Notes: generated from the sequence alone by a model not told the origin. A stretch of 64,000 bases of DNA from an uncultured Bartonella sp. (GCA_946478235.1 CAMLBF010000001.1:496001-560000); one strand, 5' to 3'; counted from the stretch's first letter, positions 28,429 to 38,044 are shown. Numbers and translations are program-made.

Positions 28429-30603
28429 TCAGTTAACCTTTTTCCTCAGTTTGGAAACAACATTTTCAATCATGCGCATTCCGGCATCACCTCCGAGCGT
28501 CATAATTGATTCGGGGTGGAATTGTACCGCAGCAATAGGTTCTTTCTTATGCTCAATTCCCATAATTATGCCATCAGCCGTTTTGGCTGTTACGATAAAA
28601 TCTGAAGGCAAGTGGTCGGAATCTGCATAAATCGAATGATAGCGCCCAACTGTAATTTCCGCCGGCAAACCATTAAAAACAGTTCCAGCCTCAACTATAT
28701 TGATCCGTGATGGCTTACCATGCATCGGTAATTCCAATTGACGTAAAACACCGCCAAAAGATTCAACCAATGCTTGTAACCCAAGGCAAACACCAAAAAT
28801 CGGAATATTGCGTTTTCTGGCTTTAGCGATCGTGTCATTACAATTAAAATCTTTCGGTGTACCGGGTCCAGGCGATAAAACAACAAGGTCGGGATTAAGC
28901 TCATCAAACACTTTTTCTGCAATGGGAGAGCGAAGCGTCGTTACATTTGCGCCAGTTTGTCTAAAATAATTGGCAAGCGTGTGAACGAAAGAATCTTCAT
29001 GGTCAACCAATAAAATTGAACGTCCAATACCAACTTTTTCTGGTTGGACATCGGGTTCATCGGCAGAATTTCTGGCACTATCACGGATAGCCGCAATCAT
29101 CGCTGAAGCCTTCAACTCGGTTTCTGCTTCTTCATCTTCAGGATTGGAATCAAATAACAATGTGGCACCTGCGCGAACAGAAGCAATGCCGTCCTTAATG
29201 CGCACTGTCCGCAAGGTAAGACCGGTATTCATATCACCATTGAAAAATATCATACCAACAGCACCGGCATACCAAGCACGTGGGCTTTTCTCATGATTTT
29301 CAATAAACCGCATCGCCCATAGTTTTGGTGCGCCCGTAACTGTTACAGCCCATGCGTGAGAAAGAAACGCATCAAATGCGTCTAAACCAGCGCGCAAACG
29401 CCCCTCAATATGGTCAACTGTATGAATAAGCCGCGAATACATTTCAATTTGCCGACGCCCGATAACGCGAACAGACCCAGCTTCACATACGCGACTCTTG
29501 TCATTGCGGTCGACATCCGAACACATGGTCAATTCGGATTCATCTTTTTTTGAATTCAACAATTTCAAAATTTGTTCAGAATCAGAAATTGCATCTTCGC
29601 CGCGCTTGATAGTTCCCGATATTGGGCAAGTTTCCACCCGTCGTCCGGTAACCCGTACAAACATTTCAGGAGAAGCCCCAACAAGATATTCCTGCTCGCC
29701 CAAATTGATAAAAAATGAATATGGCGATGGGTTGGTAAGTTTCAAACGCCGACCAATGGCCGATGGTTTACGAGGACAGCTTTCAAAGAAAGTTTGCCCA
29801 GGAACCACTTCAAATAAATCGCCGCGTTTGAAACTTTCTTTTGCCTTACGCACAAGTTCGGCATATTCGCCACGTTTATAATCACCATTTGGCGGTGTTA
29901 CAGTTGATGGCTTAAAGGCAACTTCATGACTTTCACGCGGTATATTGACAGTATCTTTACCCGCATAGGCAAAATCATAATAATCTATCCATGCGCTAGC
30001 AGAATAGTGGTCAACAATTAATATCGAATCTGGCAAATATAACACCAGATCACGTTGATCGTCTGGCCGTTTAATTTTGAAATCTATAGGTTCAAATTGG
30101 AAAGCCAGATCATACCCAAATGCGCCATAAAGTCCGAGATTATTATCCGTTGTCGAAAAGAACAAATCAACGATTGCACGCAATACAGTAAAAACTGATG
30201 GCATACGCGACCGTTCTTCTTCTGAAAAAACGGTTTCACTTTCTTTTACTCTTACTCGTAAGAGATTTAACTTTTTTTCAACAACAATAACCTCCGGCAA
30301 TACTGTAACAATACTTATAATAGCTTCGAGCAAAACTTCACCACGTTTTGTCAAAGCCTCTATTTTCACATTGCGCCCTTGTGTGGTGATAACCACAGGT
30401 GGATCAACAATGCCGGAGTCCCAACGCGTATAGCGACCAGGATATTCATAATTTGATGAAAAAATTGCCCCACGGTGACTATCAAGATCGTCAATAAGCT
30501 TATCAATTGCACCTTCATACGCAATTTCTTTGCGCCGGCGTGTAACTGCTATACCGCCCTTGGTAATGTAATCAAGCCCGTTTTCCATCGCCATTTCTGT
30601 CAT
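28429..30603 (-). CDS. trpE(G): fused anthranilate synthase TrpE(G)
   Basis: Converts chorismate and glutamine to anthranilate, the first tryptophan step. The 724 residues join a chorismate-binding TrpE part (about 1-510; [25 protein letters not shown] and the [11 protein letters not shown] block) to a class I glutamine amidotransferase (about 525-720) with nucleophile loop [15 protein letters not shown] and HPESIMT. This single-chain form is characteristic of Hyphomicrobiales. GGAG precedes the ATG. A TrpL leader and attenuator lie just upstream. A cation-efflux gene follows two bases later. Confidence 0.97.
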   Translation of the reverse strand: MTEMAMENGLDYITKGGIAVTRRRKEIAYEGAIDKLIDDLDSHRGAIFSSNYEYPGRYTRWDSGIVDPPVVITTQGRNVKIEALTKRGEVLLEAIISIVTVLPEVIVVEKKLNLLRVRVKESETVFSEEERSRMPSVFTVLRAIVDLFFSTTDNNLGLYGAFGYDLAFQFEPIDFKIKRPDDQRDLVLYLPDSILIVDHYSASAWIDYYDFAYAGKDTVNIPRESHEVAFKPSTVTPPNGDYKRGEYAELVRKAKESFKRGDLFEVVPGQTFFESCPRKPSAIGRRLKLTNPSPYSFFINLGEQEYLVGASPEMFVRVTGRRVETCPISGTIKRGEDAISDSEQILKLLNSKKDESELTMCSDVDRNDKSRVCEAGSVRVIGRRQIEMYSRLIHTVDHIEGRLRAGLDAFDAFLSHAWAVTVTGAPKLWAMRFIENHEKSPRAWYAGAVGMIFFNGDMNTGLTLRTVRIKDGIASVRAGATLLFDSNPEDEEAETELKASAMIAAIRDSARNSADEPDVQPEKVGIGRSILLVDHEDSFVHTLANYFRQTGANVTTLRSPIAEKVFDELNPDLVVLSPGPGTPKDFNCNDTIAKARKRNIPIFGVCLGLQALVESFGGVLRQLELPMHGKPSRINIVEAGTVFNGLPAEITVGRYHSIYADSDHLPSDFIVTAKTADGIIMGIEHKKEPIAAVQFHPESIMTLGGDAGMRMIENVVSKLRKKVN

Positions 30604-30659
30604 TTTAAAACTCCGTTATCCTTGTTGTTCGTGACGAATGCCAGCGCGGAGTATAGAAA

Positions 30660-30688
30660 AAGGCCGCCCGGTTTTCCGTCGCGGCCTT
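30660..30688 (-). terminator. trp attenuator terminator (segments 3:4)
   Basis: On the minus strand AAGGCCGC pairs with GCGGCCTT around an inner CGG-AAAA-CCG, and is followed by a run of T. An upstream GCGGCC at 30718-30723, next to the trpL stop, can pair with the same GGCCGC to form the competing antiterminator. It lies 57 bases ahead of trpE(G). Confidence 0.85.
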
Positions 30689-30722
30689 CGCAAATTTTTG
30701 CACAAAATGTCCCATTGGGCCG

Positions 30723-30770
30723 CTATGAACGACCGCACCACCAAGCAGAGAATGAGCATTTGTACATCAT
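30723..30770 (-). CDS. trpL: TrpL leader peptide
   Basis: A 15-residue frame, MMYKCSFSAWWCGRS, with tandem tryptophan codons (TGG TGG) immediately before the antiterminator segment. When charged tRNA-Trp is scarce the ribosome should stall there and allow read-through into trpE(G). In Sinorhizobium meliloti the comparable leader also gives a trans-acting attenuator RNA and a functional peptide; whether that holds here is unknown. It is too short for normal gene calling. Confidence 0.85.
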   Translation of the reverse strand: MMYKCSFSAWWCGRS

Positions 30771-30904
30771 GGTTTGCTTTTAGCCTTTTGCCCTCTTTGT
30801 TGCAATAGCAAAAATAAACACAAGATGATCTATTCTTGTACTTCCTTACAAAAGGCAAGCAACCGATAGGTCTAAATAACTTAAAATGAGTATTTATAAA
30901 GATA

Positions 30905-31041
30905 ACAAAAGAAAAGTCCGGGCATTGGGGACCCGGACTTTTCCCCCCTATCCGATCAAGGGGAATACAGGCGCAGGAAATAGCGGGGGACCTAACGACC
31001 TGTAACCGTTTTAAAGAAAACTAGGTTCTTTATGTTCGGTA
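30905..31041 (-). ncRNA. candidate small RNA with own promoter and terminator, upstream of trpL
   Basis: About 137 nucleotides on the minus strand between the Rsm22-family gene and trpL. A well-spaced promoter lies just before it. The 3' end is a perfect 11-bp hairpin, AAAAGTCCGGG/CCCGGACTTTT, followed by a T-rich tail. Another stem (TTCCCC with GGGGAA) stands beside it, and the terminator loop shows UCCCC. Exposed C-rich loops that can bind ribosome sites are a feature of trans-acting alphaproteobacterial small RNAs. No open frame is present. It could alternatively be an untranslated tail of the upstream gene, but the promoter argues against this. Confidence 0.6.
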
Positions 31042-31047
31042 AGCAGT

Positions 31048-31075
31048 AATATATACCATCATTCGTAATAGTCAA
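31048..31075 (-). promoter_or_regulatory. promoter of the candidate small RNA
   Basis: On the minus strand TTGACT and TATATT are separated by 16 bases, one of the best -35/-10 pairs in the window. It points into the RNA region and not into a coding gene. Confidence 0.6.
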
Positions 31076-31103
31076 CTAATTTTACAACCTTAGGTTTATT
31101 TTT

Positions 31104-32069
31104 TTAAACTATACTTCCCCATAAAGTTTTTCTTGCCCGAATATATAGTTCTTTATTTTTTTTAGTGACTATTTCGTTGTTATATTGACCATTCGGTAAA
31201 CAAATACTCAAATTTATCTTTCCAGATGATTTTCTTGGTTGACTAATTACTCTGAAATAATGATGATTAACTTCATTTTTTGATAATGAAATATAAAAAT
31301 ACTTTTCATCTTCAAATGGAACTTCGGCTTGTTTGGTCATTCTATGGGTGCGTGTCCGCTCTACCCTTTGCGAAAAATGACACCAATTGGGTTCCTGTAT
31401 TGGGCATTTAAGGGCATGTGGGCATGGCGCTACAAGAAATGCGCCTTGCGCTAAAAGCCTATCACGTTGCTCCATTAAACGTTTCCAGCCGGCAGGTGTT
31501 CCTGGTTCTATTAACACTAGGACAGAGCCGGTTTTTGTCCATAGCTGGTCAACCAATTTATTTCTGGTCACTGATTCGAGTTCGTCCAAAACATAAGACA
31601 ACGTCACAAGATCAGCTTTTTCTAAATCCAACATTGCTATGTCTTTAATGTTGGCATTTTTCCAGACAGGCGAGAACTCTAGCACTTGGGCAGCAAGGTT
31701 TTTGCCAAGTTCCATAATCTCATCACTTTGTTCTATTAGGGTCGCTTGCGCTATTGATGGGAATACTTCACTCGCTGCCAATAGTGCAGTTGCTGGCCCT
31801 GCCCCGACATCAAGCTGACTCTTAGGCGAAAAATCCGGCATTATTTCTAGAGTAAATTTGAGTGCTGCAGTAACCGTCGCAAAAGTTGCAGGAAAGCGGG
31901 CTGCCATATAGGCAAGCGCTGCAATTCTGGAATTGAGATGCATTTGCCCATCACGCAATTCAGCCCTGTAACGGGTGGTAAGCCGCTCACTGGCCTTTCC
32001 AAGTTCAGATAAACTCGTTTCGTGAAAGAATTGGTTAATAACATTTTGTATATTAGCGGGAAGCTGCAT
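31104..32069 (-). CDS. small ribosomal subunit Rsm22 family protein (SAM-methyltransferase fold)
   Basis: A 321-residue relative of mitochondrial Rsm22/METTL17, which acts in small-subunit assembly. The SAM-binding motif is QLDVGAGPATALLAA near residue 92, and LVLIEPGTPAGW follows. A cysteine cluster, CPHALKC then PIQEPNWC (C-x5-C-x7-C), with a further cysteine about 60 residues later, has the spacing of the iron-sulfur site described for METTL17. This predicts a 4Fe-4S assembly factor, possibly without methylating activity. It is transcribed alone, toward the small RNA and trp region. Confidence 0.85.
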   Translation of the reverse strand: MQLPANIQNVINQFFHETSLSELGKASERLTTRYRAELRDGQMHLNSRIAALAYMAARFPATFATVTAALKFTLEIMPDFSPKSQLDVGAGPATALLAASEVFPSIAQATLIEQSDEIMELGKNLAAQVLEFSPVWKNANIKDIAMLDLEKADLVTLSYVLDELESVTRNKLVDQLWTKTGSVLVLIEPGTPAGWKRLMEQRDRLLAQGAFLVAPCPHALKCPIQEPNWCHFSQRVERTRTHRMTKQAEVPFEDEKYFYISLSKNEVNHHYFRVISQPRKSSGKINLSICLPNGQYNNEIVTKKNKELYIRARKTLWGSIV

Positions 32070-32168
32070 TATCTAATCCTGTTTTAAGGCTTTTATCATG
32101 AAGCTTATTTCATTCTTTATAGAAATAGTCTAACTCGTTAATAGGCAAATTTTGTAGCAATTCAGGAG

Positions 32169-33968
32169 ATGCAGACAATCGTGTCTGGTGTTTTAAAAAA
32201 AATAGTGGTGTTGCTGACTACTTTGTTTCTCTCGTCCTTCGCTGCATTGGGAAATGAGCCTCAGTCATGCCAACAAATACGCTTTGCCGATACGGGCTGG
32301 ACAGATATTTCTGCAACAACAGGCGTAGCTGTAACTTTGCTTAAGGCACTCGGCTATGAACCAGACACAAAAATTCTGTCTGTGCCTGTTACCTACGCAT
32401 CTCTTTCAAGTGGTGACATTGATATATTCCTTGGCTATTGGAACCCGTCCATGACGCCAGATTTGCAACCTTACTTAAATGATGGGAGCGTTGAGCTTTT
32501 ACGTTATAATCTGACAGGCGCGAAATATACACTTGCAGTACCACAATTTGCCTATGATGCAGGGTTAAAGACATTTGACGATATCAGCCGTTTCGGCGCA
32601 GATCTTAAATATTCCATTTATGGGGTGGAGCCAGGCAATGATGGAAACCGTGTGATTCTGTCAATGTTGCATGACAAGGCTTATGGGCTAGACAATTTCC
32701 ATATTATTGAAACATCTGAACAAGCCATGCTTGCTGAAGTTGAAGCACGCATCAAAGAAAAAAAGCCTATCGTGTTTCTTGGCTGGGAACCACACCCGAT
32801 GAATATGGATTTTAAAATTGCCTATTTATCCGGTGGCGACAAATATTTTGGTTCCAATTTTGGTAGCGCTAAAGTTGGCACGAATATACGTAAAGGTTAT
32901 CGCCAAGAATGCCAGAATATCGGACAGTTTTTAGACAATCTGGTTTTTACCGTACCCATGGAAAACCAGCTTATGAGTGCGATCATTGATAAGGGTCTTG
33001 ATCCTGAACATGCCGCACGACAATGGTTGCAAGCAAATCCTGAAATTTATAAATCATGGCTCGTCAATGTAAAAACCTTTGACGGGAAAGATGCGGTTGA
33101 AGCAGTCAATATTGCTTTGGGATCACAAGATCCACAAACTCTATCGTCCTATAAAATTCCGGTCGGTAAAACTGCCAATACAATTGTAGAATGGCTAAAA
33201 AACCACTGTAGTTTGTTTTTTGCTAGCGTGAGATTTGGTTTGGATAGCCTGCTCAACAGCACGTTGTCCATCTTCTTGTGGCCAAACCCGATAGTGCTCA
33301 TTGTGTTTTTAAGTTTCCTTGCATGGTTTAATCAGCGCAATTGGCGTGTTGTGCTGTTAACCGCATTAGGCTTTCTCTTCGTTATAAATCAGGGCTATTG
33401 GGTTGATACGATGGAAACCCTAACACTCCTGTTCTGGTCATGCATTTTATGCATGGGCATTGGTGTACCAGTCGGTATAGCCTGTGCGCACCGACCAAGG
33501 ATCTATCGGGCAATTCAGCCAATTCTCGATCTAATGCAGACATTGCCAACCTTTGTCTATCTTATCCCCGCCATTATATTTTTCCGCATCGGCATGGTGC
33601 CAGGATTAATAGCAACAATTGTTTTCGTGTTGCCCGCCCCTATACGTTTGACCCAACAAGGCATCGTATCAACCCCCAAATCATTGATAGAAGCCGGTAA
33701 AGCCTTTGGTAGCAACCGGCGTCAAATCTTATGGAAAATCGAGTTTCCACATGCCATGCCCGAAATTCGCGCAGGCATGACACAAACCATTATGCTCTCT
33801 CTTTCAATGGTTGTCATTGCAGCGACCGTGGGCGGCAATGGTTTAGGCGTCAAGGTTTATCGCGCCTTACAGCAACACGATGCAGCCATGGGATTTGAAG
33901 CCGGTTGCGTTATTGTCGTCGTGGCAATTGTTTTGGATCGTCTGTTCCGCCCCGGAAAGGTGCGTTAA
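32169..33968 (+). CDS. choline ABC transporter: binding protein fused to permease (ChoX-ChoW)
   Basis: A 599-residue chain. After a signal sequence, residues ~35-320 are a type II binding protein of the ChoX class. W44, D46, W91, Y120, N157 and W206 occupy the positions known in S. meliloti ChoX to form the choline cage (offset by one). Residues ~345-595 are a ProW/ChoW permease with about six helices and the EAGKAFGSNRRQILWKIEFP coupling loop. In most rhizobia these are separate genes. The ATG sits directly against AGGAG, too close, so the GTG four codons later may be the true start. choV follows immediately. Confidence 0.88.
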   Translation: MQTIVSGVLKKIVVLLTTLFLSSFAALGNEPQSCQQIRFADTGWTDISATTGVAVTLLKALGYEPDTKILSVPVTYASLSSGDIDIFLGYWNPSMTPDLQPYLNDGSVELLRYNLTGAKYTLAVPQFAYDAGLKTFDDISRFGADLKYSIYGVEPGNDGNRVILSMLHDKAYGLDNFHIIETSEQAMLAEVEARIKEKKPIVFLGWEPHPMNMDFKIAYLSGGDKYFGSNFGSAKVGTNIRKGYRQECQNIGQFLDNLVFTVPMENQLMSAIIDKGLDPEHAARQWLQANPEIYKSWLVNVKTFDGKDAVEAVNIALGSQDPQTLSSYKIPVGKTANTIVEWLKNHCSLFFASVRFGLDSLLNSTLSIFLWPNPIVLIVFLSFLAWFNQRNWRVVLLTALGFLFVINQGYWVDTMETLTLLFWSCILCMGIGVPVGIACAHRPRIYRAIQPILDLMQTLPTFVYLIPAIIFFRIGMVPGLIATIVFVLPAPIRLTQQGIVSTPKSLIEAGKAFGSNRRQILWKIEFPHAMPEIRAGMTQTIMLSLSMVVIAATVGGNGLGVKVYRALQQHDAAMGFEAGCVIVVVAIVLDRLFRPGKVR

Positions 33969-35009
33969 ATGGCTAGGGTAATCATTGATCGTGTCAGCGT
34001 TGTATTCGGAGCGAAAAAACAAGAAGCTTTAGCGCTAGCCCAGCAAGGGGCTTCACGCGCAGAAATTAAGAACGCAACCAATACGGTACTCGGTGTACAT
34101 GAGTGCAGCCTTGAAATTTCAGAGGGTGAAACGCTTGTTCTCATGGGATTATCCGGATCAGGAAAATCAACGTTACTGAGAACCATCAATCGCCTGATTA
34201 AGCCGATAGAAGGGTCAATCTATGTTGGAAATACTGGACAAGAAATTGATGTAACAAATGCAACCTCGGAAAATTTGAGATTTGTTCGCACCCGTCTTGT
34301 CTCGATGGTATTTCAGCAATTCTGTTTGTTTCCGTGGCGCACAGTGGCGGACAATATTGGATTTGGTTTGGAAGTTGCTGGTTTTTCAAAAAAAGAACGG
34401 CAACTTATTATTGATGAACAACTGGATATTGTTGGACTGCGCGAATGGGCAAACCGCATGGTCACTGAATTATCAGGCGGTATGCAACAACGCATCGGGC
34501 TTGCCCGTGCTTTTGCGACAGGTGCGCCGGTTTTGTTGATGGACGAGCCATTTTCTGCGCTTGATCCACTTATTCGCAATCACCTGCAAGATGAGCTTTT
34601 ACAATTGCAACAGCGGCTCAATAAAACATTGATTTTTGTTAGCCACGACCTTGATGAAGCAATCAAAATGGGCAATCGCATTGCCATTATGGAAGACGGA
34701 AGAATATTGCAATGCGGAAGCCCGCAGGAAATTGTTCTTTCTCCTGCAAACGATCATGTGGCAAAATTTGTGCGCCATATAAATCCTTTAAGTTTTTTAA
34801 CAGCACGACATGTCATGCGTCCTTTAAACTACGATAATTCCAATATCTCAGTTGCAGCCATGGCCAAACCAGAAACCAGCTTGCCCGATTTAATCAGTGC
34901 ATGCGATAAAAAAAGAGGCGCTATTGGGGTGGTTGAAAACGGTCGCGTAATCGGCTTAATCACGCATGATGATATTATCCATCATTTGGCAGAACATCAG
35001 AAACGATAA
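33969..35009 (+). CDS. choV: choline ABC transporter ATP-binding protein
   Basis: A 346-residue ATPase of the ProV/ChoV (OpuAA) family. Walker A is GLSGSGKST, signature LSGGMQQRIGLARAFA, Walker B VLLMDEPFSALD, and the H-loop SHDLDEA. The N-terminal extension with VVFGAKKQEALALAQQGASR is typical of quaternary-amine importers. The C-terminal ~70 residues look like a single CBS-type segment (GVVENGRVIGLITHDDI). It begins one base after the TAA of the ChoX-ChoW fusion, so the two genes alone could form a complete importer. Confidence 0.94.
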   Translation: MARVIIDRVSVVFGAKKQEALALAQQGASRAEIKNATNTVLGVHECSLEISEGETLVLMGLSGSGKSTLLRTINRLIKPIEGSIYVGNTGQEIDVTNATSENLRFVRTRLVSMVFQQFCLFPWRTVADNIGFGLEVAGFSKKERQLIIDEQLDIVGLREWANRMVTELSGGMQQRIGLARAFATGAPVLLMDEPFSALDPLIRNHLQDELLQLQQRLNKTLIFVSHDLDEAIKMGNRIAIMEDGRILQCGSPQEIVLSPANDHVAKFVRHINPLSFLTARHVMRPLNYDNSNISVAAMAKPETSLPDLISACDKKRGAIGVVENGRVIGLITHDDIIHHLAEHQKR

Positions 35010-35017
35010 ATATTAAT

Positions 35018-35833
35018 ATGGATTTGAATATAATAACTATTAGTGACGCTGATGATCCACGTTTGGCGTCATATCGTGATATTCGTGAAAAGGATCTCGT
35101 TGGGCGAGACAAACATTTTATTGCAGAAGGAAAAGTTGTTCTCGCTAATTTATTAAAATCAAATCGTTTCTCTGCGCAGTCTTTGCTTGTTGTTGCCGGT
35201 CGTCTTTTAGGCCTAATGCCATTGCTCATGCAAACCCAGCCAACTTGCCCTATTTATTGTGTTCCACAAAAGATAATGGATACAATTGCCGGTTTTCATG
35301 TTCACCGCGGAATATTGGGCATTGGAGAACGAATTCAGGTACCTGATCTAACACAATTTTTAGAACACCTGCCAGAACAGGCTGTTGTTCCTGTGTTATG
35401 TGGTATTTCCAACCACGACAATATGGGATCCATATTCAGAAACGCTGCCGCTTTTGCCGCCGACGGTGTCATTCTTGACAAAACCTGCTGCGATCCACTT
35501 TATCGGAAAGCTATTCGCGTTTCTGTTGGGGCTGCATTGAAAACCCCTTACACACAAGGTGAAGATATCAAAACGATATTAAGTGCACTGCAACAGCATC
35601 ATTTTCATATTTTTGCTCTGTCGCCCTCAGCACCCAATTATTTGAAAGATGCTGAGGTTGAAGACAGAGTGGCCTTGCTATTTGGAACAGAAGGCGACGG
35701 CTTGCCCGAATTTATCCTGCGTGATTTTGAAACATTACGCATTCCTATTGCCTATGATTTCGACAGCCTAAACGTTGCCACCGCAACTGGCTTAACACTT
35801 GCGCACTTTGCAAATCCCGACAAGCTGAATTAA
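35018..35833 (+). CDS. TrmH/SpoU family RNA 2'-O-methyltransferase
   Basis: A 271-residue SPOUT enzyme. An N-terminal substrate-binding domain (ERKxL-like LVGRDKHFIAEGKVVLANLL) precedes the knot domain with motif 1 VLCGISNHDNMGSIFRNAAA, motif 2 ALLFGTEGDGLPE and motif 3 IPIAYDFDSLNVATATGLTL. It is expected to methylate rRNA or tRNA ribose; the target is not identifiable. It follows choV by eight bases and may be transcribed with the transporter, which is probably incidental. Confidence 0.9.
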   Translation: MDLNIITISDADDPRLASYRDIREKDLVGRDKHFIAEGKVVLANLLKSNRFSAQSLLVVAGRLLGLMPLLMQTQPTCPIYCVPQKIMDTIAGFHVHRGILGIGERIQVPDLTQFLEHLPEQAVVPVLCGISNHDNMGSIFRNAAAFAADGVILDKTCCDPLYRKAIRVSVGAALKTPYTQGEDIKTILSALQQHHFHIFALSPSAPNYLKDAEVEDRVALLFGTEGDGLPEFILRDFETLRIPIAYDFDSLNVATATGLTLAHFANPDKLN

Positions 35834-35995
35834 TCACGAGTGTGCCCTATCGCTTACATCACTAGAAGATCAGAATATAACCGGATATACTGGTCTATAT
35901 AGAAACCCCATATGCGCTGAAGCGCCTACCCCAGCGAGCCTAAAGAGGCGATTAAAATCGTAGTGAAATTTTTCAAAAGTTGTTTCAGCGTAGTT

Positions 35996-36050
35996 GCGCA
36001 ATCAATCGCTAATTGCCGCAATCAACCAATCTGGCGCAGTCAATTATGTC
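35996..36050. repeat. degenerate 18-19-bp tandem repeat downstream of mnmA
   Basis: Three head-to-tail imperfect units start GCGCAATCAAT, GCCGCAATCAAC and GGCGCAGTCAAT. They lie in the 300-base gap between the converging methyltransferase and mnmA genes. The rest of this gap shows no gene or terminator. Confidence 0.5.
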
Positions 36051-36136
36051 AACTAAAGCGAAAACCCTAACCAAATATATCGACCGCTATAACAGAAGCC
36101 ATATTTGTCGAAGATATATCCAACTAGACTTAAAAC

Positions 36137-37333
36137 TTAAGCGGCTGAAATCGTATTCAGATTTTCCAAAAGTTGTTTCAGCATGGCTTCAGCTTGTGGT
36201 GCGCGTTCAGAATGCGTAATAAAACCGCCACCTAAAACACGCGCGTCATTGCCTTCCCCGTCATAAAGCACACAGGCCTGCCCCGGTGCTACGCCCGTTT
36301 CACCTTCAAGAAGCTCAACAGAAAATCTATTTTGCTCATAACGAAGAATAGCCGGACGTGGTGGGCGTGTGGAACGAACTTTCGCAGCAACTTCCAAGCC
36401 CTCTTCTGGAAAATTATCCAGATCTTCATCGCCTAACCAATTTGCATCGCGCAAAAACAATTTGTGTGTTTCCAACGCCTCACGTGGACCAACAACGACA
36501 CGTGCATTTTCAGCATCAAGATAGACAACATAAAGAGCACCACCCGTTGCCACACCTATTCCACGACGCTGACCAATTGTGTAATTCAATATACCATTAT
36601 GGCGCCCCAAAATACGCCCATCAATGTGAACGATATCACCAGGGTTCGCGGCTTCTGGCCGCAATTTTGCAATAACGTCGGTATATTTTCCTTGTGGTAC
36701 AAAGCAGATATCTTGACTGTCGTGCTTATCTGCAACCACCAGCCCCATTTCTGCGGCCAACTCTCTTACACGTGGTTTTGACAAATCACCCAATGGAAAA
36801 CGTAAATAGTCGATTTGTTCTTGCGTGGTTGCAAAAAGAAAATAACTTTGGTCCCTATCCGCATCAACCGGACGATACATAGCGCGATGAACACCGTTTT
36901 GACGGCTGCGTATATAATGTCCCGTTGCCAATGCATCGGCACCAAGATCGCGAGCAGTCGCTAAAAGATCAGCAAATTTTACAGTCTGGTTACAAGCAAC
37001 ACATGGAATTGGTGTTTCGCCATGCGCATAACTTTCAGCAAATGGGTTAATAACAGCCTCACGAAACCGCGCTTCATAATCCAGCACATAATGCGGTATC
37101 CCGAGTGTTTCTGAAACACGACGGGCATCTTCAATATCTTGTCCAGCACAACATGAACCAACACGATGGGTTGCAGCCCCATGGTCATAAAGTTGCAGCG
37201 TTACGCCTACTACATCATAGCCTTCTTTTTTCAACAGTCCTGCAACGACAGAGGAATCAACACCACCTGACATAGCAACCACTACTCTGGTATCCTCAGG
37301 ACGACGCGGAAGATCAAGACTGTTGAGCGACAT
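36137..37333 (-). CDS. mnmA: tRNA-specific 2-thiouridylase MnmA
   Basis: Thiolates U34 of tRNA-Lys, -Glu and -Gln. From the start chosen it has 398 residues. The PP-loop is [13 protein letters not shown], the nucleophile region [14 protein letters not shown] contains the first catalytic cysteine, and [13 protein letters not shown] with its cysteine follows. The open frame runs 40 codons further upstream, but that part is unlike the family. The chosen ATG has AAAGGTGA in good position. It stands alone, convergent with the methyltransferase gene. Confidence 0.94.
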   Translation of the reverse strand: MSLNSLDLPRRPEDTRVVVAMSGGVDSSVVAGLLKKEGYDVVGVTLQLYDHGAATHRVGSCCAGQDIEDARRVSETLGIPHYVLDYEARFREAVINPFAESYAHGETPIPCVACNQTVKFADLLATARDLGADALATGHYIRSRQNGVHRAMYRPVDADRDQSYFLFATTQEQIDYLRFPLGDLSKPRVRELAAEMGLVVADKHDSQDICFVPQGKYTDVIAKLRPEAANPGDIVHIDGRILGRHNGILNYTIGQRRGIGVATGGALYVVYLDAENARVVVGPREALETHKLFLRDANWLGDEDLDNFPEEGLEVAAKVRSTRPPRPAILRYEQNRFSVELLEGETGVAPGQACVLYDGEGNDARVLGGGFITHSERAPQAEAMLKQLLENLNTISAA

Positions 37334-37695
37334 AAGTTCACCTTTTACCCAAATGCCGGACATTTTCCGTAATTTTATCCGGTAATCGTATATTGCCTTC
37401 AATGCGAGACAATACAACCGTGAAAAAGAAAAATTGAATGCAGAACGAAGCAATATCGTCTTATATGCATGGATGAGTTTATAAAAAAAAACAAAAAAAA
37501 TAAAGTGGTGTTTCTATTTCAAGTTTTCAAAACTCGGTGCTTTATGTATAACCCACTGTTTTCTTTATATTTTACTCAATGAATTACAAAAATCCGCCGC
37601 AAAAGTGTTAACAGTCCCTTTCGACCTATTTAGTTATTTTTTAAAGCTCAGCGGTTATGGTCATGTCAGGTCCTTGAATAAGAGTAGAGAGTACA
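37334..37695. other. non-coding region between divergent mnmA and sciP
   Basis: About 360 AT-rich bases, including A-runs near 37485-37503. It must carry the promoters of both genes. A GTTAAC half-site occurs near 37608, about 90 bases before sciP, but I found no full TTAA-N7-TTAA CtrA box here. Confidence 0.4.
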
Positions 37696-37971
37696 ATGAC
37701 CGAATTAGTAAGAACACGCGTAAAATATGTTATCGGCCCGGATGGGAGCCCACTCACGATTACCGACCTACCGCCTACAAATACTAGGCGTTGGGTGATA
37801 CGTCGCAAAGCGGAAGTTGTTGCGGCTGTGAGAGGCGGACTACTCAGCTTGGATGAAGCTTGCCAACGTTATACCCTAACAGTGGAGGAGTTTCTTTCCT
37901 GGCAGTGTTCGATAGACGAGCATGGTTTGGCGGGATTGCGTACTACACGCATTCAGCAATACAGACACTGA
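37696..37971 (+). CDS. sciP: CtrA inhibitor SciP (DUF1153)
   Basis: A 91-residue helix-turn-helix protein. The N-terminal VKYVIGPDGSPLTITDLPP, the RRWVIRRKAEVVAAVRGGLL segment and LTVEEFLSWQ match SciP, which binds CtrA (or its promoters) in G1 and prevents transcription of CtrA targets in Caulobacter. It ends at a strong terminator. The ctrA gene itself lies 1.2 kb away with fliJ-like between them, so regulator and target are kept in one neighbourhood. Confidence 0.93.
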   Translation: MTELVRTRVKYVIGPDGSPLTITDLPPTNTRRWVIRRKAEVVAAVRGGLLSLDEACQRYTLTVEEFLSWQCSIDEHGLAGLRTTRIQQYRH

Positions 37972-38007
37972 TCGTCGCTCGATCATTTCCGTACCCAATA
38001 TATTATT

Positions 38008-38044
38008 AAACAACCGTTCCTTTCACCAAAGGAGCGGTTGTTTT
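38008..38044 (+). terminator. terminator of sciP
   Basis: A 13-bp stem, CAACCGTTCCTTT against AAAGGAGCGGTTG with one G-T pair, loop CACC, extended by AAA/TTT and followed by TTTTAT. It lies about 40 bases after the sciP stop. Confidence 0.88.

Noticed and set aside
37334-37453. 40-codon upstream extension of mnmA
   Set aside because: The residues are unlike any MnmA, and a good ribosome site precedes the internal ATG.
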